Origin: Amycolatopsis alkalitolerans
GTDB taxonomy: Bacteria > Actinomycetota > Actinomycetes > Mycobacteriales > Pseudonocardiaceae
Direction of reading: 5' to 3'
Assembly: GCF_006152065.1 (NCBI RefSeq)
Contig: NZ_VDFW01000039.1
Location: forward strand, 1-58,314
Length of the DNA stretch: 58,314 bases
Made by a program: the position numbers and the translations under genes. Below the pieces are notes generated by a model. The model was not told the origin of the DNA and did no database searches. It worked only from the letters and a program-made list of their open reading frames with translations. Shown here in pieces: positions 43,285 to 50,747 of this stretch (position 1 is its first letter; every line of letters starts with the position of its first letter).

Positions 43285-43491
43285 ATGCGACTGAACAGCG
43301 AGGCCCGTGAGCAGCTGCGAGCGGCCGGGATCAGCCAGGCCCAATGGGCGCGACTGAACTACTTCCCGGACGGCAAGTGGTACGGGGACGCCTGCGGCTG
43401 CCCCGACGACCGCTGCATCGGATTCCACCACGACACCAACGACGAATGCGGATGCCTGCCCGCGCTGCTGTCCAACCACATCGATTCCTGA
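43285..43491 (+). CDS. Small Cys-rich protein, function unknown
   Basis: 68 residues. Middle part GDACGCPDDRCIGFHHDTND, then ECGCLP, with two CxC pairs, a fifth Cys and two His, consistent with a small zinc fold. ATG at 43285 with an AAGGAG RBS 6-7 bases upstream. Likely cotranscribed with the preceding and following short genes. Confidence 0.65.
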   Translation: MRLNSEAREQLRAAGISQAQWARLNYFPDGKWYGDACGCPDDRCIGFHHDTNDECGCLPALLSNHIDS

Positions 43492-43528
43492 CCCGAGCCA
43501 CACAGACAAGGACGAGGAGATCTGTCCA

Positions 43529-43705
43529 ATGAGGATTCGTGTTGAAGGGACCGAGACCGAGGTCGCCGCAGCCGTGGACCGGATCGGCGCGGTGCTGGAC
43601 GTACAGGAATCGTCCCGCTTCTACCCCAACCGCGGCGCCTCCCAGCTCGGCCGCATCTACCTGACCGTCGCGGTCGCCGGGATGCCGGGGAGTGAGGACC
43701 GGTGA
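43529..43705 (+). CDS. Small protein, function unknown
   Basis: 58 residues: MRIRVEGTETEVAAAVDRIG, then VLDVQESSRFYPN, ending MPGSEDR. A beta-alpha-beta pattern with a regular heptad-like helix. ATG at 43529 with GAGGAG upstream; its stop overlaps the next start (GTGA). Coupling on the 3' side and the clean RBS support it as real. Confidence 0.65.
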   Translation: MRIRVEGTETEVAAAVDRIGAVLDVQESSRFYPNRGASQLGRIYLTVAVAGMPGSEDR

Positions 43706-43968
43706 GCGCGCGGCGTCGTGACACCGCGCGGTTGCGGCTGCCCCACCCCCACCTGGAGGTCGACGGGATCGCCGAGTGGCAGTTCACCTCCTTCGGGGAC
43801 GTGGTCGCGGTGGCCGCGCAGCCCGACGGCGGGGATGTCGTGATCTACGTCCGGGAGGACCGTGCCCCCCTCACGGAAGCGTCGACGTTTCTGTCCCCGC
43901 GCGTGGGCCGCTCGCTGGCGGCCGCGCTGCTGGCGGCGGCCCGGTACGCGGACCGGGGTGGCCTGTGA
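43702..43968 (+). CDS. Small protein upstream of methyltransferase, function unknown
   Basis: 88 residues, beta-rich centre (GIAEWQFTSFGDVVAVAAQP, DVVIYVREDR) and an Ala-rich C-terminal helix (RSLAAALLAAARYAD). GTG at 43702 overlaps the previous stop; its stop overlaps the methyltransferase ATG (TGATG), so translation is coupled to that gene. Confidence 0.65.
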   Translation: MSARRRDTARLRLPHPHLEVDGIAEWQFTSFGDVVAVAAQPDGGDVVIYVREDRAPLTEASTFLSPRVGRSLAAALLAAARYADRGGL

Positions 43969-45695
43969 TGTACAGCCTGTATGACGAGTTCGCCGGGTTC
44001 GGCGGCAGTTCCCAGGGCGCGGCCGCGGTGCCCGGGGTGGAGCTGATGCTGGCGGCGAACCACAACCCGCTGGCGGTGGAGGTGCACGGGATGAACTTCC
44101 CGGACGCCGATCACTACTGCGGGGACATCGCCAAGGCCGACATCGCGAGCTTTCCGCGCGCGGATCTGTTCTGGGCGTCCCCGTCGTGTCCACCGTGGAC
44201 CGACGCGCGCGGCGTGCGCCGCGACTTCGACCGCTCCACGCAGGGCGTGCTGTTCAACCCCGCGGTCGGTGCGGTGGCGACGGACCCGAACGTCGCGCGG
44301 GCGCGGGCGCTGATGGAGGAGATCCCCCGCTACCTGCAGGCGATGCGCCGCAAGGGAAAGCCGGTGCTGGCCGGTGTGGTGGAGAACGTGGTGCAGGTGC
44401 GCAAGTGGGACGAATTCGGTCGGTGGCGCCGGGAGATCGAATCGCACGGCTACCGCACCCGCCTGGTCGCCCTGAACTCCATGCACGTCACGGGACCGGT
44501 GACCGGGAGGGTGACGCAGTCGCGGGACCGGTTCTACATGCCGTTCTGGCTCGCGGAGCTGGGCCGCGACCCGGACTGGGACAAGTGGCTGCGCCCCAAG
44601 GCCCAGTGCAACAGCTGCGATGAGGTGGTGGACGCGCTGCAGGTGTTCAAGAAACCCGGTGTCGATATGGGCAAGTACGGGCCGAAGACGGGGCAGTACG
44701 TCTACCGCTGCCCGAACCGGGCCTGCCGCCACCAGCTCGTCGAGCCCGAGGTGTTGCCCGCCTCCACCGTGGTGGACTGGAGCCTGCCACCCGGAGCGAA
44801 GATCGGGGAACGGGTCGACGCCAAGGGCCGCCCCGATCCGCTCGCCGAGGCCACCCTCGCGCGGATCGAGGCCGGGCTCGAGCGGCACGGACGGGCGTTG
44901 CTGGCGCCGGCCGGCGGGACCTGGCGACGCGAGGCGATTCCGGTGGATGCGCCGCTGCCGACCCGCACCACGCGGGAGACCGACGGGCTGGTGGCGCCGC
45001 CACTGGTCGTACCGGTCGCCAAACGCGCCAGGATCGACACCGCGACGACGGTGGAGCAGCCGTTACGGACCCAGACCTGCCGCCGCGAGACCGCGCTCGT
45101 CGTCCCGCCGTTCATTTCGCTCCTACGCGGGGGCGGCTCGAAGACCGCCGCCTACCCGCTGGGAGGGCCGTTGCCGACGGTGTCGGCGCAGGGCAACCAC
45201 CACGGGCTCGTCGGCCCGACCACGGAGGCCGCGGCGATGCTGCTCGCGTACTACTCCAACGGCCCGGCGCGTCCAGTCGACGAACCTGTCGGCACGCTCA
45301 CCACCCGCGACCGTTACGCCCTCATAGGCCCACCGGCCGGGGCGGAGCACATGCTGGTGCGGCACAACACCGCGCGCGGCAACCCCGGCCAGATGTGCAC
45401 ACCGATCACCGAACCCGTCCGCACCCTCACCACCGCCGGCCACCAATCCCTCGTCGGATGGGCCACCGGGCGGACGGTGGTCGAGCAGTGCACCTTCCGG
45501 ATGCTGGCTACCCACGAGATCGCCGCCGGGATGGGCTTCGCCGAGGGCTACAAGGTCAAGGGCTCCAAACGCGACCAGGTGCGCGGCTACGGCAACGCCG
45601 TCACCCCACCGGCCGCCGAAGTCCTCCTCTCCGCCCTAGTCGAGGCGATCAGCGGTGAGCTGCTCGACCCGGCCGTCCCGGCGCTGGGGTTGTGA
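43968..45695 (+). CDS. C5-cytosine DNA methyltransferase with internal repeats
   Basis: 575 residues. Motif I is FAGFGGSSQGA, motif IV SPSCPPWTDA (catalytic Cys in P-S-C), motif VI VENVVQV, motif VIII TQSRDRFYMPF, and motif X GYGNAVTPPAAEVL. Between VIII and X is a zinc-ribbon insert (CNSC, then CPNRAC). A target-recognition region of about 180 residues follows, made of five imperfect repeats of the type P-L-x-T-x-T-x-x-x-x-x-L-V-x-P-P. Modifies cytosine at an unknown site; no cognate restriction gene adjacent, so self-protection or anti-restriction on transfer is likely. ATG overlaps the previous stop. Confidence 0.88.
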   Translation: MYSLYDEFAGFGGSSQGAAAVPGVELMLAANHNPLAVEVHGMNFPDADHYCGDIAKADIASFPRADLFWASPSCPPWTDARGVRRDFDRSTQGVLFNPAVGAVATDPNVARARALMEEIPRYLQAMRRKGKPVLAGVVENVVQVRKWDEFGRWRREIESHGYRTRLVALNSMHVTGPVTGRVTQSRDRFYMPFWLAELGRDPDWDKWLRPKAQCNSCDEVVDALQVFKKPGVDMGKYGPKTGQYVYRCPNRACRHQLVEPEVLPASTVVDWSLPPGAKIGERVDAKGRPDPLAEATLARIEAGLERHGRALLAPAGGTWRREAIPVDAPLPTRTTRETDGLVAPPLVVPVAKRARIDTATTVEQPLRTQTCRRETALVVPPFISLLRGGGSKTAAYPLGGPLPTVSAQGNHHGLVGPTTEAAAMLLAYYSNGPARPVDEPVGTLTTRDRYALIGPPAGAEHMLVRHNTARGNPGQMCTPITEPVRTLTTAGHQSLVGWATGRTVVEQCTFRMLATHEIAAGMGFAEGYKVKGSKRDQVRGYGNAVTPPAAEVLLSALVEAISGELLDPAVPALGL

Positions 45696-46099
45696 TGCCA
45701 CGTCTGATGTCGGTCGCGTTCACCGAGCGCGAGGTGCGCTCGCGGATCAAGACCGTGACCCGCCGCAAAGGGTGGGCCTACCTCCGGACTGGCGAGCGGA
45801 TCACGTTGTGCCGCAAGGTCATGGGTCGACGCCCGGGTGAGCCGCTCGTGCGTGTCGCCGAGGTCGAAGTGCTCGACGTCCGCCGGGAGCCCCTCGACGC
45901 GATTACCGTCGCCGAGGTCGCGCGCGAAGGCTTCCCGGGCATGAGTACCGAGGAATTCATGCGCCGGTTCTTCATCGACGCGCAGGACATCCAGCCCAGC
46001 GACATCGTCACCCGCATCGAATGGACCTATCTCGACGACGTCGGCGACCAGCTGTCCCTGGATATCCCACGCGACACCGTGCAGGCGGAAAGGAGGTGA
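45695..46099 (+). CDS. ASCH-domain-like protein
   Basis: 134 residues. TKTVTRRKGW-like start (IKTVTRRKGWAYLRTGERIT), then LCRKVMGRRPGEPLVRVAEV and VTRIEWTYL, has the shape of ASCH/PUA-fold proteins found in phages and mobile elements. These are thought to bind RNA or modified bases. ATG at 45695 overlaps the methyltransferase stop, so the pair is coupled. Exact activity unknown. Confidence 0.7.
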   Translation: MPRLMSVAFTEREVRSRIKTVTRRKGWAYLRTGERITLCRKVMGRRPGEPLVRVAEVEVLDVRREPLDAITVAEVAREGFPGMSTEEFMRRFFIDAQDIQPSDIVTRIEWTYLDDVGDQLSLDIPRDTVQAERR

Positions 46100-46104
46100 G
46101 CACC

Positions 46105-46215
46105 ATGAAGACAATGTTGATCCGCCTGGCTGTCCTGCTGGGCGCGCCCTGCCCCTGGGGCTGCTACAAGGTCAAGCGCAACGGGCAGTGGGTGTGTGTC
46201 ACCTGCGGCAACTGA
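46105..46215 (+). CDS. 36-residue two-CxxC microprotein
   Basis: Frame MKTMLIRLAVLLGAPCPWGC, then YKVKRNGQWVCVTCGN. Two Cys pairs (CPWGC is C-x3-C, CVTC is C-x2-C) make a minimal zinc ribbon. A full AGGAGG at 46091-46096, 8 bases before ATG, is one of the best ribosome sites in the element. Coding is inferred from RBS, position and Cys spacing. Confidence 0.6.
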   Translation: MKTMLIRLAVLLGAPCPWGCYKVKRNGQWVCVTCGN

Positions 46216-46230
46216 ATTGCGCGGTCGAGG

Positions 46231-46257
46231 GGCGGGCCGGGTCGTGACCGGCCCGCC
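46231..46257 (+). terminator. Terminator-like hairpin after methyltransferase operon
   Basis: Perfect 10-bp stem GGCGGGCCGG (46231-46240) and CCGGCCCGCC (46248-46257) with a 7-base loop. No T-run follows, as is common in GC-rich actinomycetes. It ends the 42203-46215 gene run. Confidence 0.6.
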
Positions 46258-46436
46258 TCCTGGAAGCGTAGACCAATCGGACGAACGAGTGACATCGGAT
46301 TGCGACGCGTGGGTATGGCAGGACCGGCGCTTTCCCCGGCCCGGCTAGAGTGCACGGGGTATTGGCCGTCCGCGTACAGCAATCCCACCACCTGGAGCGG
46401 AAACCGATCCGCGACGAACCGGAGGAGGGGCAAGCG

Positions 46437-47192
46437 ATGAGTGATGGATCAGCCATCGAATGGACGGAAGCTACCTGGAACCCGACGACCGGGTGCGATC
46501 GGGTTTCGGCCGGATGCGATCACTGTTATGCGTTGACGCTGGCCAAGCGCCTCAAGGCGATGGGCTCGGCGAAGTACCAGCGGGATGGTGATCTGCGCAC
46601 GAGTGGGCCGGGCTTTGGGGTCGCGACGCACGCGGGGGCGCTCGGCGAGCCGTTCCGTTGGCGGCAGCCGCGGCTCGTGTTCGTCAACTCAATGAGCGAT
46701 TTGTTCCACGCGAAGGTCCCCGTCGAGTTCATCCGGCGCGTCTTCGCTGTGATGGAGGCGACACCGCAGCACACCTACCAGGTGCTGACCAAGCGGTCAC
46801 GTCGCGTGCGGCGCCTTGCTCCGTCGTTGAACTGGCCTGCCAACCTATGGCTCGGCGTGTCGGTCGAGAACGAGCAGGTGAGCTACCGCGTCGACGATCT
46901 ACGGATGGTTCCGGCTGCCGTGCGATTCTTGTCTTGCGAGCCTCTGCTCGGCCCGCTCACTGACCTGAGTCTCGACGGCATTGGTTGGGTCATCGTCGGC
47001 GGCGAATCCGGTCCGGGGTGCCGTCCGATGGATCCGCGTTGGGCGCGGGAGATCCGCGACAACTGCCAGCAGGCTCATGTGCCGTTCTTCTTCAAGCAGT
47101 GGGGTGGACGTACCCCGAAGGCCGGCGGTCGAGAGCTGGACGGCCGCACATGGGACGAGATGCCCACCCCAGCGGCGCTCAACGCAGCCTGA
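46437..47192 (+). CDS. DUF5131 (phage Gp37/Gp68) three-Cys-motif protein
   Basis: 251 residues. EWTEATWNPTTGCDRVSAGC and DHCYALTLAKRL give a Cys20-x6-Cys27-x2-Cys30 motif resembling, but not equal to, the radical-SAM CX3CX2C loop. VFVNSMSDLFHAKVP, VLTKRSRRVRRL, LWLGVSVENE and VIVGGESGPGCRPMD are the other family blocks. Many homologues are phage or mobile-element encoded. ATG at 46437 with GGAGGGG upstream. It converges on, and overlaps by 14 bases, the tcmP gene. Biochemical function not established. Confidence 0.88.
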   Translation: MSDGSAIEWTEATWNPTTGCDRVSAGCDHCYALTLAKRLKAMGSAKYQRDGDLRTSGPGFGVATHAGALGEPFRWRQPRLVFVNSMSDLFHAKVPVEFIRRVFAVMEATPQHTYQVLTKRSRRVRRLAPSLNWPANLWLGVSVENEQVSYRVDDLRMVPAAVRFLSCEPLLGPLTDLSLDGIGWVIVGGESGPGCRPMDPRWAREIRDNCQQAHVPFFFKQWGGRTPKAGGRELDGRTWDEMPTPAALNAA

Positions 47193-48285
47193 TCACCGAT
47201 CGCTTGCTGATCTGCCCGGTCGGCTCGACGTGCACGGCACCTTCGTCGCACATTGTCTTTACTGCCGCGTTCGCATGCTTGCCCAACCAGCGCGCAGTCT
47301 CCCGCACCAGCCAGTCTCGTAGCTGCTCGACGGTGATTGCCCCGTCGTCGAGCCGTTGCACGATCAGCTCGCGCAGTTCGGGGTGAACGCCGCCTCCACT
47401 GCCGAAAAGGTCCAGCTGTCCGACACTCTCGGCACCGCGTGTGCGCGGGTCACGGAAAAGCGTCCCGGCTTCGGGATCGACCGTCCACATGGCATCCTTC
47501 ATCACCTCGACACCCGCGACGTGCTTGGTGCCGTGCACGAGATACAGCGGTTGCCCGGTGTGCGGCACCACCTCGAACTGCAGTTGAAACTCGAATCCGG
47601 CGCGTCCGAGCGCATCGCGGTATGTCGACAACCACGCGCGCCAACGTTCGTCGGTGCTGCTCTCCCGATCGGCTCGCTGCCAGTACTCGCGTCCACCGAA
47701 CACGTCGTCGAGCTGCTCGGCGTTTTGGTCCTCGCGCCGGTTGAACCAGTTCGGTCCGAACGTCACGATCGCTTCGCTGCCGCGGTTGGCCGCGATCCGT
47801 TCCAGCAGAGTCAGGGGCACGTTGACGTTGCCCCAGCTGTCGAAGATCGCCAGCACCGGGTTTCCCCATGCCTGGAGGTGATCCAGAGCCCGTGCGGTCT
47901 CCGCCGCGGCCTCGCCGTGAACAACCTCGACGCGTACCGGCAGCGCCGACAGGTCGCCGAACTTCGCTCCGAGTTCCTTCACCAGATGCTTGTAGCGGTC
48001 GCGGCGCTTCTCAATGAAGACCAGCTGGACCCGGTTCGGCCGCAGCCCCATCCGGCCCCGCGCCGTGTGGTCGAGGAGCCGGCGGAGGACGAAGACGGGC
48101 GAGCCTTCCTCGCCGCCGAGGTAGCGGCCGGGGCCGGCGAATGCGTCGACATAAGTGACCTTTGGCCAGCTGTTGCCAGCACCGTTCGGCTGCAACATCT
48201 TGGCCCAGTAGCCGTCGAGATATCGCTTATACAGCCGATGTTTCGCGGCCGTCGCCGGCTCCAACTGCCACAGCGTGTCGTTCAT
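47179..48285 (-). CDS. tcmP: Three-Cys-motif partner protein TcmP
   Basis: 368 residues. KHRLYKRYLDGYWAKMLQ, VTYVDAFAGPGRYLGGEEGS (SAM-binding-like motif I of a methyltransferase fold), VQLVFIEKRRDRYKHL and NPVLAIFDSWGN follow in order. TcmP is named for being encoded next to three-Cys-motif (DUF5131) proteins, as seen here. The C-terminal third has a wHTH-like block (LIVQRLDDGAITVEQLRDWL). ATG at 48285 with GGAGGGG upstream. Convergent arrangement with a 14-bp overlap. Role unknown; defence or DNA modification is a hypothesis. Confidence 0.85.
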   Translation of the reverse strand: MNDTLWQLEPATAAKHRLYKRYLDGYWAKMLQPNGAGNSWPKVTYVDAFAGPGRYLGGEEGSPVFVLRRLLDHTARGRMGLRPNRVQLVFIEKRRDRYKHLVKELGAKFGDLSALPVRVEVVHGEAAAETARALDHLQAWGNPVLAIFDSWGNVNVPLTLLERIAANRGSEAIVTFGPNWFNRREDQNAEQLDDVFGGREYWQRADRESSTDERWRAWLSTYRDALGRAGFEFQLQFEVVPHTGQPLYLVHGTKHVAGVEVMKDAMWTVDPEAGTLFRDPRTRGAESVGQLDLFGSGGGVHPELRELIVQRLDDGAITVEQLRDWLVRETARWLGKHANAAVKTMCDEGAVHVEPTGQISKRSVIRLR

Positions 48286-48510
48286 GGGACCCCTCCGCGA
48301 ACGTCGACCGTAGTCGCCAAGCTACCTACAGTGCTGCTCGGCCACCAGCGAACACGTGTTCGGGCGAATCGGCGGACTGTTCACGAGGCGCCCGTGGTCA
48401 GGTCTGGTTCATTCAGGTGAACCGCAGGTCGATGCGCCGGGTTTTGTCGGTGGCGCCCGGGATGCTTGGTCCAGTCCACATGATGTGTCGGCGGAGGGGA
48501 GCCGAGGACG

Positions 48511-49245
48511 ATGCCACAACGAATCTGGCTGGACGTTCCGTACAGCGAGAAAGACCAGGCGAAAGCCGCCGGGGCGCGGTGGGACCCCGATGCGAAACGG
48601 TGGTACGCCCCGCGCCCGGACATTCAGGCGCTGCAGCCGTGGACGGCCCGGCCGGACCTCCCGGACGTTCTCCCCGGCGAAGACCGCACGTTCGGTTCCG
48701 GTCTGTTCGTCGACCTGGTCCCGAGTTCGTGCTGGTTCACCAACGTCCGGTACTGCATCGCGCAACGAGACTGGGAGCGGCTGCGCCGCATGCTCGTCCG
48801 GCGTGCCGGGCAGCACTGCGAGGTCTGCAACCGCGGGGAAGGCCGCGACGCCCAACGCTGGCTGGAAGCCCACGAACGGTGGCGCTACGACGAGCCGACC
48901 AGCATGCAGGTGCTGCGTCGGCTGATCTGCCTCTGCAGCGACTGTCACCGCACCACGCACTTCGGATACGCCCAGGTCAAGGGCAATGCCGACGCAGCCT
49001 TCGCGCATTTGCGGGCGGTCACCGGCATGACGGCGGACCAAGCCCAGGCCCACATCGGCAAAGCCTTCCACGTGTGGGAGCGGCGTTCGGCACGAGATTG
49101 GACGCTCGACCTGTCCCTGGTCAGCAACGCCGGGATCACCCTCGCCCAGCCCCCCGGCCGCCCAGCGGCGAGCCGGCATTGCTGCCGTGGAACTCAGGCG
49201 CTCTACATGACACGGACGCGACGCTCTACGGCCCGTCGAGGCTGA
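48511..49245 (+). CDS. DUF5710 plus HNH-like zinc domain protein
   Basis: 244 residues. The N-terminal RIWLDVPYSEKDQAKAAGAR, WDPDAKRWYAPR is the DUF5710 module, which is elsewhere joined to TraC-type primases and is thought to bind DNA. The middle HCEVCNRGEGRDAQRWLEAH and LICLCSDCHRTTHFG is HNH-like with CxxC pairs, a His and a terminal H-x-x-x-H-like region. A nicking or cleaving activity is plausible. ATG at 48511 with GAGG about 7 bases upstream. It overlaps the convergent toxin gene by 20 bases. Confidence 0.72.
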   Translation: MPQRIWLDVPYSEKDQAKAAGARWDPDAKRWYAPRPDIQALQPWTARPDLPDVLPGEDRTFGSGLFVDLVPSSCWFTNVRYCIAQRDWERLRRMLVRRAGQHCEVCNRGEGRDAQRWLEAHERWRYDEPTSMQVLRRLICLCSDCHRTTHFGYAQVKGNADAAFAHLRAVTGMTADQAQAHIGKAFHVWERRSARDWTLDLSLVSNAGITLAQPPGRPAASRHCCRGTQALYMTRTRRSTARRG

Positions 49246-49672
49246 CCAGGGTCAGGCGTGTGCGGCTTGCTTGGTAGATGAAGGGGCCAGGCTCGTCGAG
49301 GCGCCGCTGGATGTCGCGCCAGCGGCACATGACGACTTCAAGTTGATCGAACTTGGTTACCGCGTCGGCACCGGCCAAGGCGATCATGCGCGCGCCGTGC
49401 TCACGAACAGCCGCGATTTCGCGCGTGTGCTGCTGAATATTGCGATCACGCGTGATGACAAGCCAGCGCTGACGCGCAGTTTCGGGGAGCCAGTCGACAT
49501 CAAGGGCACCGGGCTGGATGGGGCATGGCGGCCTCTTCTTCTTGAATATGACGCCTCCCGGATCCCCCGGGAACGTGACGTCGCTCCGAAGTTGAACCAG
49601 AACCCGCGCCAAGCCGAGCAAGTCAGCATCGATGTAGAAGCGAACCGTTGCCGACTTCGCTGCTGGACTCAC
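49226..49672 (-). CDS. PIN-like toxin, VapC45-type
   Basis: 148 residues: ATVRFYIDADLLGLARVLVQ, with first PIN Asp at the IDAD, then VDWLPETARQRWLVITRDRN, and ARMIALAGADAVTKFDQ. This is the DUF5615/PIN-like fold of Mycobacterium VapC45 (Rv2019). Predicted RNase. GTG at 49672 overlaps the antitoxin stop by 4 bases. The antitoxin is upstream, consistent with the usual order. Confidence 0.75.
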   Translation of the reverse strand: MSPAAKSATVRFYIDADLLGLARVLVQLRSDVTFPGDPGGVIFKKKRPPCPIQPGALDVDWLPETARQRWLVITRDRNIQQHTREIAAVREHGARMIALAGADAVTKFDQLEVVMCRWRDIQRRLDEPGPFIYQASRTRLTLVSLDGP

Positions 49673-50346
49673 GCGGCGCGGGCGCTCTCGTAGCTGACCG
49701 CCCAACGAACGTCGCGGGGGGTGATTCCGAAATCCATCGCGACCTCGTCGATCGAGGCACCGGCGTCGACTTGCTCCCACAGCACGTCGGTGCTGATTCC
49801 CGCGACGGACGGCCGTCCGAAACGGACATTCGGCCGTATCAAAACGCTGGAGTTCGGGTCGTCGTGCGGTCGCCAAGCAGCGACGATGTCGTCTTCGTAC
49901 TGCAGCCGCTCGTGATACTCCTCAGCAGGCGGGGTCAGCAGCATCTGCCCCCCGACCGGCGCGACCAGGTAATACTCGGGATCGAGACCAGCAACCTCTT
50001 GCGCTTCGACAATAAGCAACTTGCCCGCGTAAGCGAAGGCCCGAGCATGTGCGAGCGGGTACGGCACCCCAAGCTTGTCGCGCAGCTGCGTGATGAAGGC
50101 ACGCAGCTCCTTCATCGGCACTTGGTGTTTGCGGCGGTACTGACGGAGCCAGGCGCACTCGACGAACTCCGCCCAGGTCACCGGAGGGTGGCCGCCCTTG
50201 CGGGCTTCGCGCACGATGGGCTCGTACAGCTTGCCGCGGCGCTCGCCACCTTCCAGCCAGTAGTTGAGCGTGGTTGGGGGTACCGCGAGCAGCCGGGCCG
50301 CCTCGGCCTCGGTATACATCTCCTGGTCTAGGACCGTCACACTCAC
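49669..50346 (-). CDS. VapB45-type antitoxin (MerR-like HTH plus DUF433)
   Basis: 225 residues from GTG 50346 (also possible: GTG 50340 or ATG 50319). N-terminal HTH YTEAEAARLLAVPPTTLNYW, a middle LRQYRRKHQVPMKELRAFI, and a C-terminal DUF433-like end (RFGRPSVAGISTDVLWEQVD, FGITPRDVRWAVSYE). Rv2018 (VapB45) has this layout and size. It should repress its own promoter and neutralise the toxin. Lying 359 bases inside attR, it could stabilise the element. Confidence 0.78.
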   Translation of the reverse strand: MSVTVLDQEMYTEAEAARLLAVPPTTLNYWLEGGERRGKLYEPIVREARKGGHPPVTWAEFVECAWLRQYRRKHQVPMKELRAFITQLRDKLGVPYPLAHARAFAYAGKLLIVEAQEVAGLDPEYYLVAPVGGQMLLTPPAEEYHERLQYEDDIVAAWRPHDDPNSSVLIRPNVRFGRPSVAGISTDVLWEQVDAGASIDEVAMDFGITPRDVRWAVSYESARAA

Positions 50347-50705
50347 AACGACAGGATCGCATAAGGCGTCGATCCGTGACTTTCCCGCCGGTTGGATCAC
50401 CCACATGGAGCACTCAGCGTCGCAGGTCGACGACGGCGCGCGCTATTCGGGCCAACTTGGACGGGGGATCCTGGTCGTCGTCGCCCAGGGGCATGCACGT
50501 GAGAGGCGACGAGTTGCAAACATGCCGCATCACTGCGGACACGTGATTCGGGGCAGGTTACCTCGTCGACATCCGGACGGACTGTTGATCTTCATCCACG
50601 TTCTCATCCACGAAACGACGCACAGCGGTAACCGGATATGCCAGTCAGCCGCCTGTCATACCAGCGTTTCCCCAGGAAACCAACGATCAGCACCCTGTCG
50701 TCGCA
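50347..50705. other. Right-end non-coding region of the element
   Basis: 359 bases between the antitoxin start and attR with no convincing gene. It contains the arm-type repeat (50584-50611) and a small palindrome GTTTCC-cca-GGAAAC (about 50665-50685). This is where the P' arm of the attachment site would be. Confidence 0.5.
50584..50611 (+). repeat. Right-end arm-type repeat
   Basis: GTTGATCTTCATCCAC (50584-50599), 6 bases, ATCCAC (50606-50611). Matches the left-end copy at 26534-26561 in sequence, spacing and direction, with one mismatch in the first block. Confidence 0.6.
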
Positions 50706-50747
50706 ACTACGGATCAGAAGGTTGGGGGTTCGAATCCCTTCGGGCGC
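50706..50747 (+). repeat. attR (42-bp direct repeat, right copy)
   Basis: Identical to 26406-26447. It is the displaced 3' end of the original chromosomal tRNA-Arg gene; no acceptor or D-arm precedes it, so it is not an independent tRNA. Confidence 0.93.

Larger units (their letters stand above)
26406..50747. mobile_element. Integrated conjugative/mobilisable element in tRNA-Arg (about 24.3 kb)
   Basis: Bounded by 42-bp identical direct repeats from the 3' half of tRNA-Arg, with a tyrosine integrase gene immediately inside the left repeat. It encodes excisionase-like HTH proteins, a TraD/TraG-type coupling ATPase, a DUF2637 membrane protein and a MobF relaxase, plus cargo and a toxin-antitoxin pair at the right end. 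This is the tRNA-targeted integration style of actinomycete integrative conjugative elements. The MobF relaxase with a TraD-like ATPase differs from AICEs that move double-stranded DNA with an FtsK-like TraB. No VirB4-type ATPase and no RepSA or primase-polymerase gene is seen. Confidence 0.9.

Noticed and set aside
50706..50747. Second tRNA-Arg gene
   Set aside because: Only the 3' half is present; no D-arm or 5' acceptor strand precedes it. It is attR.
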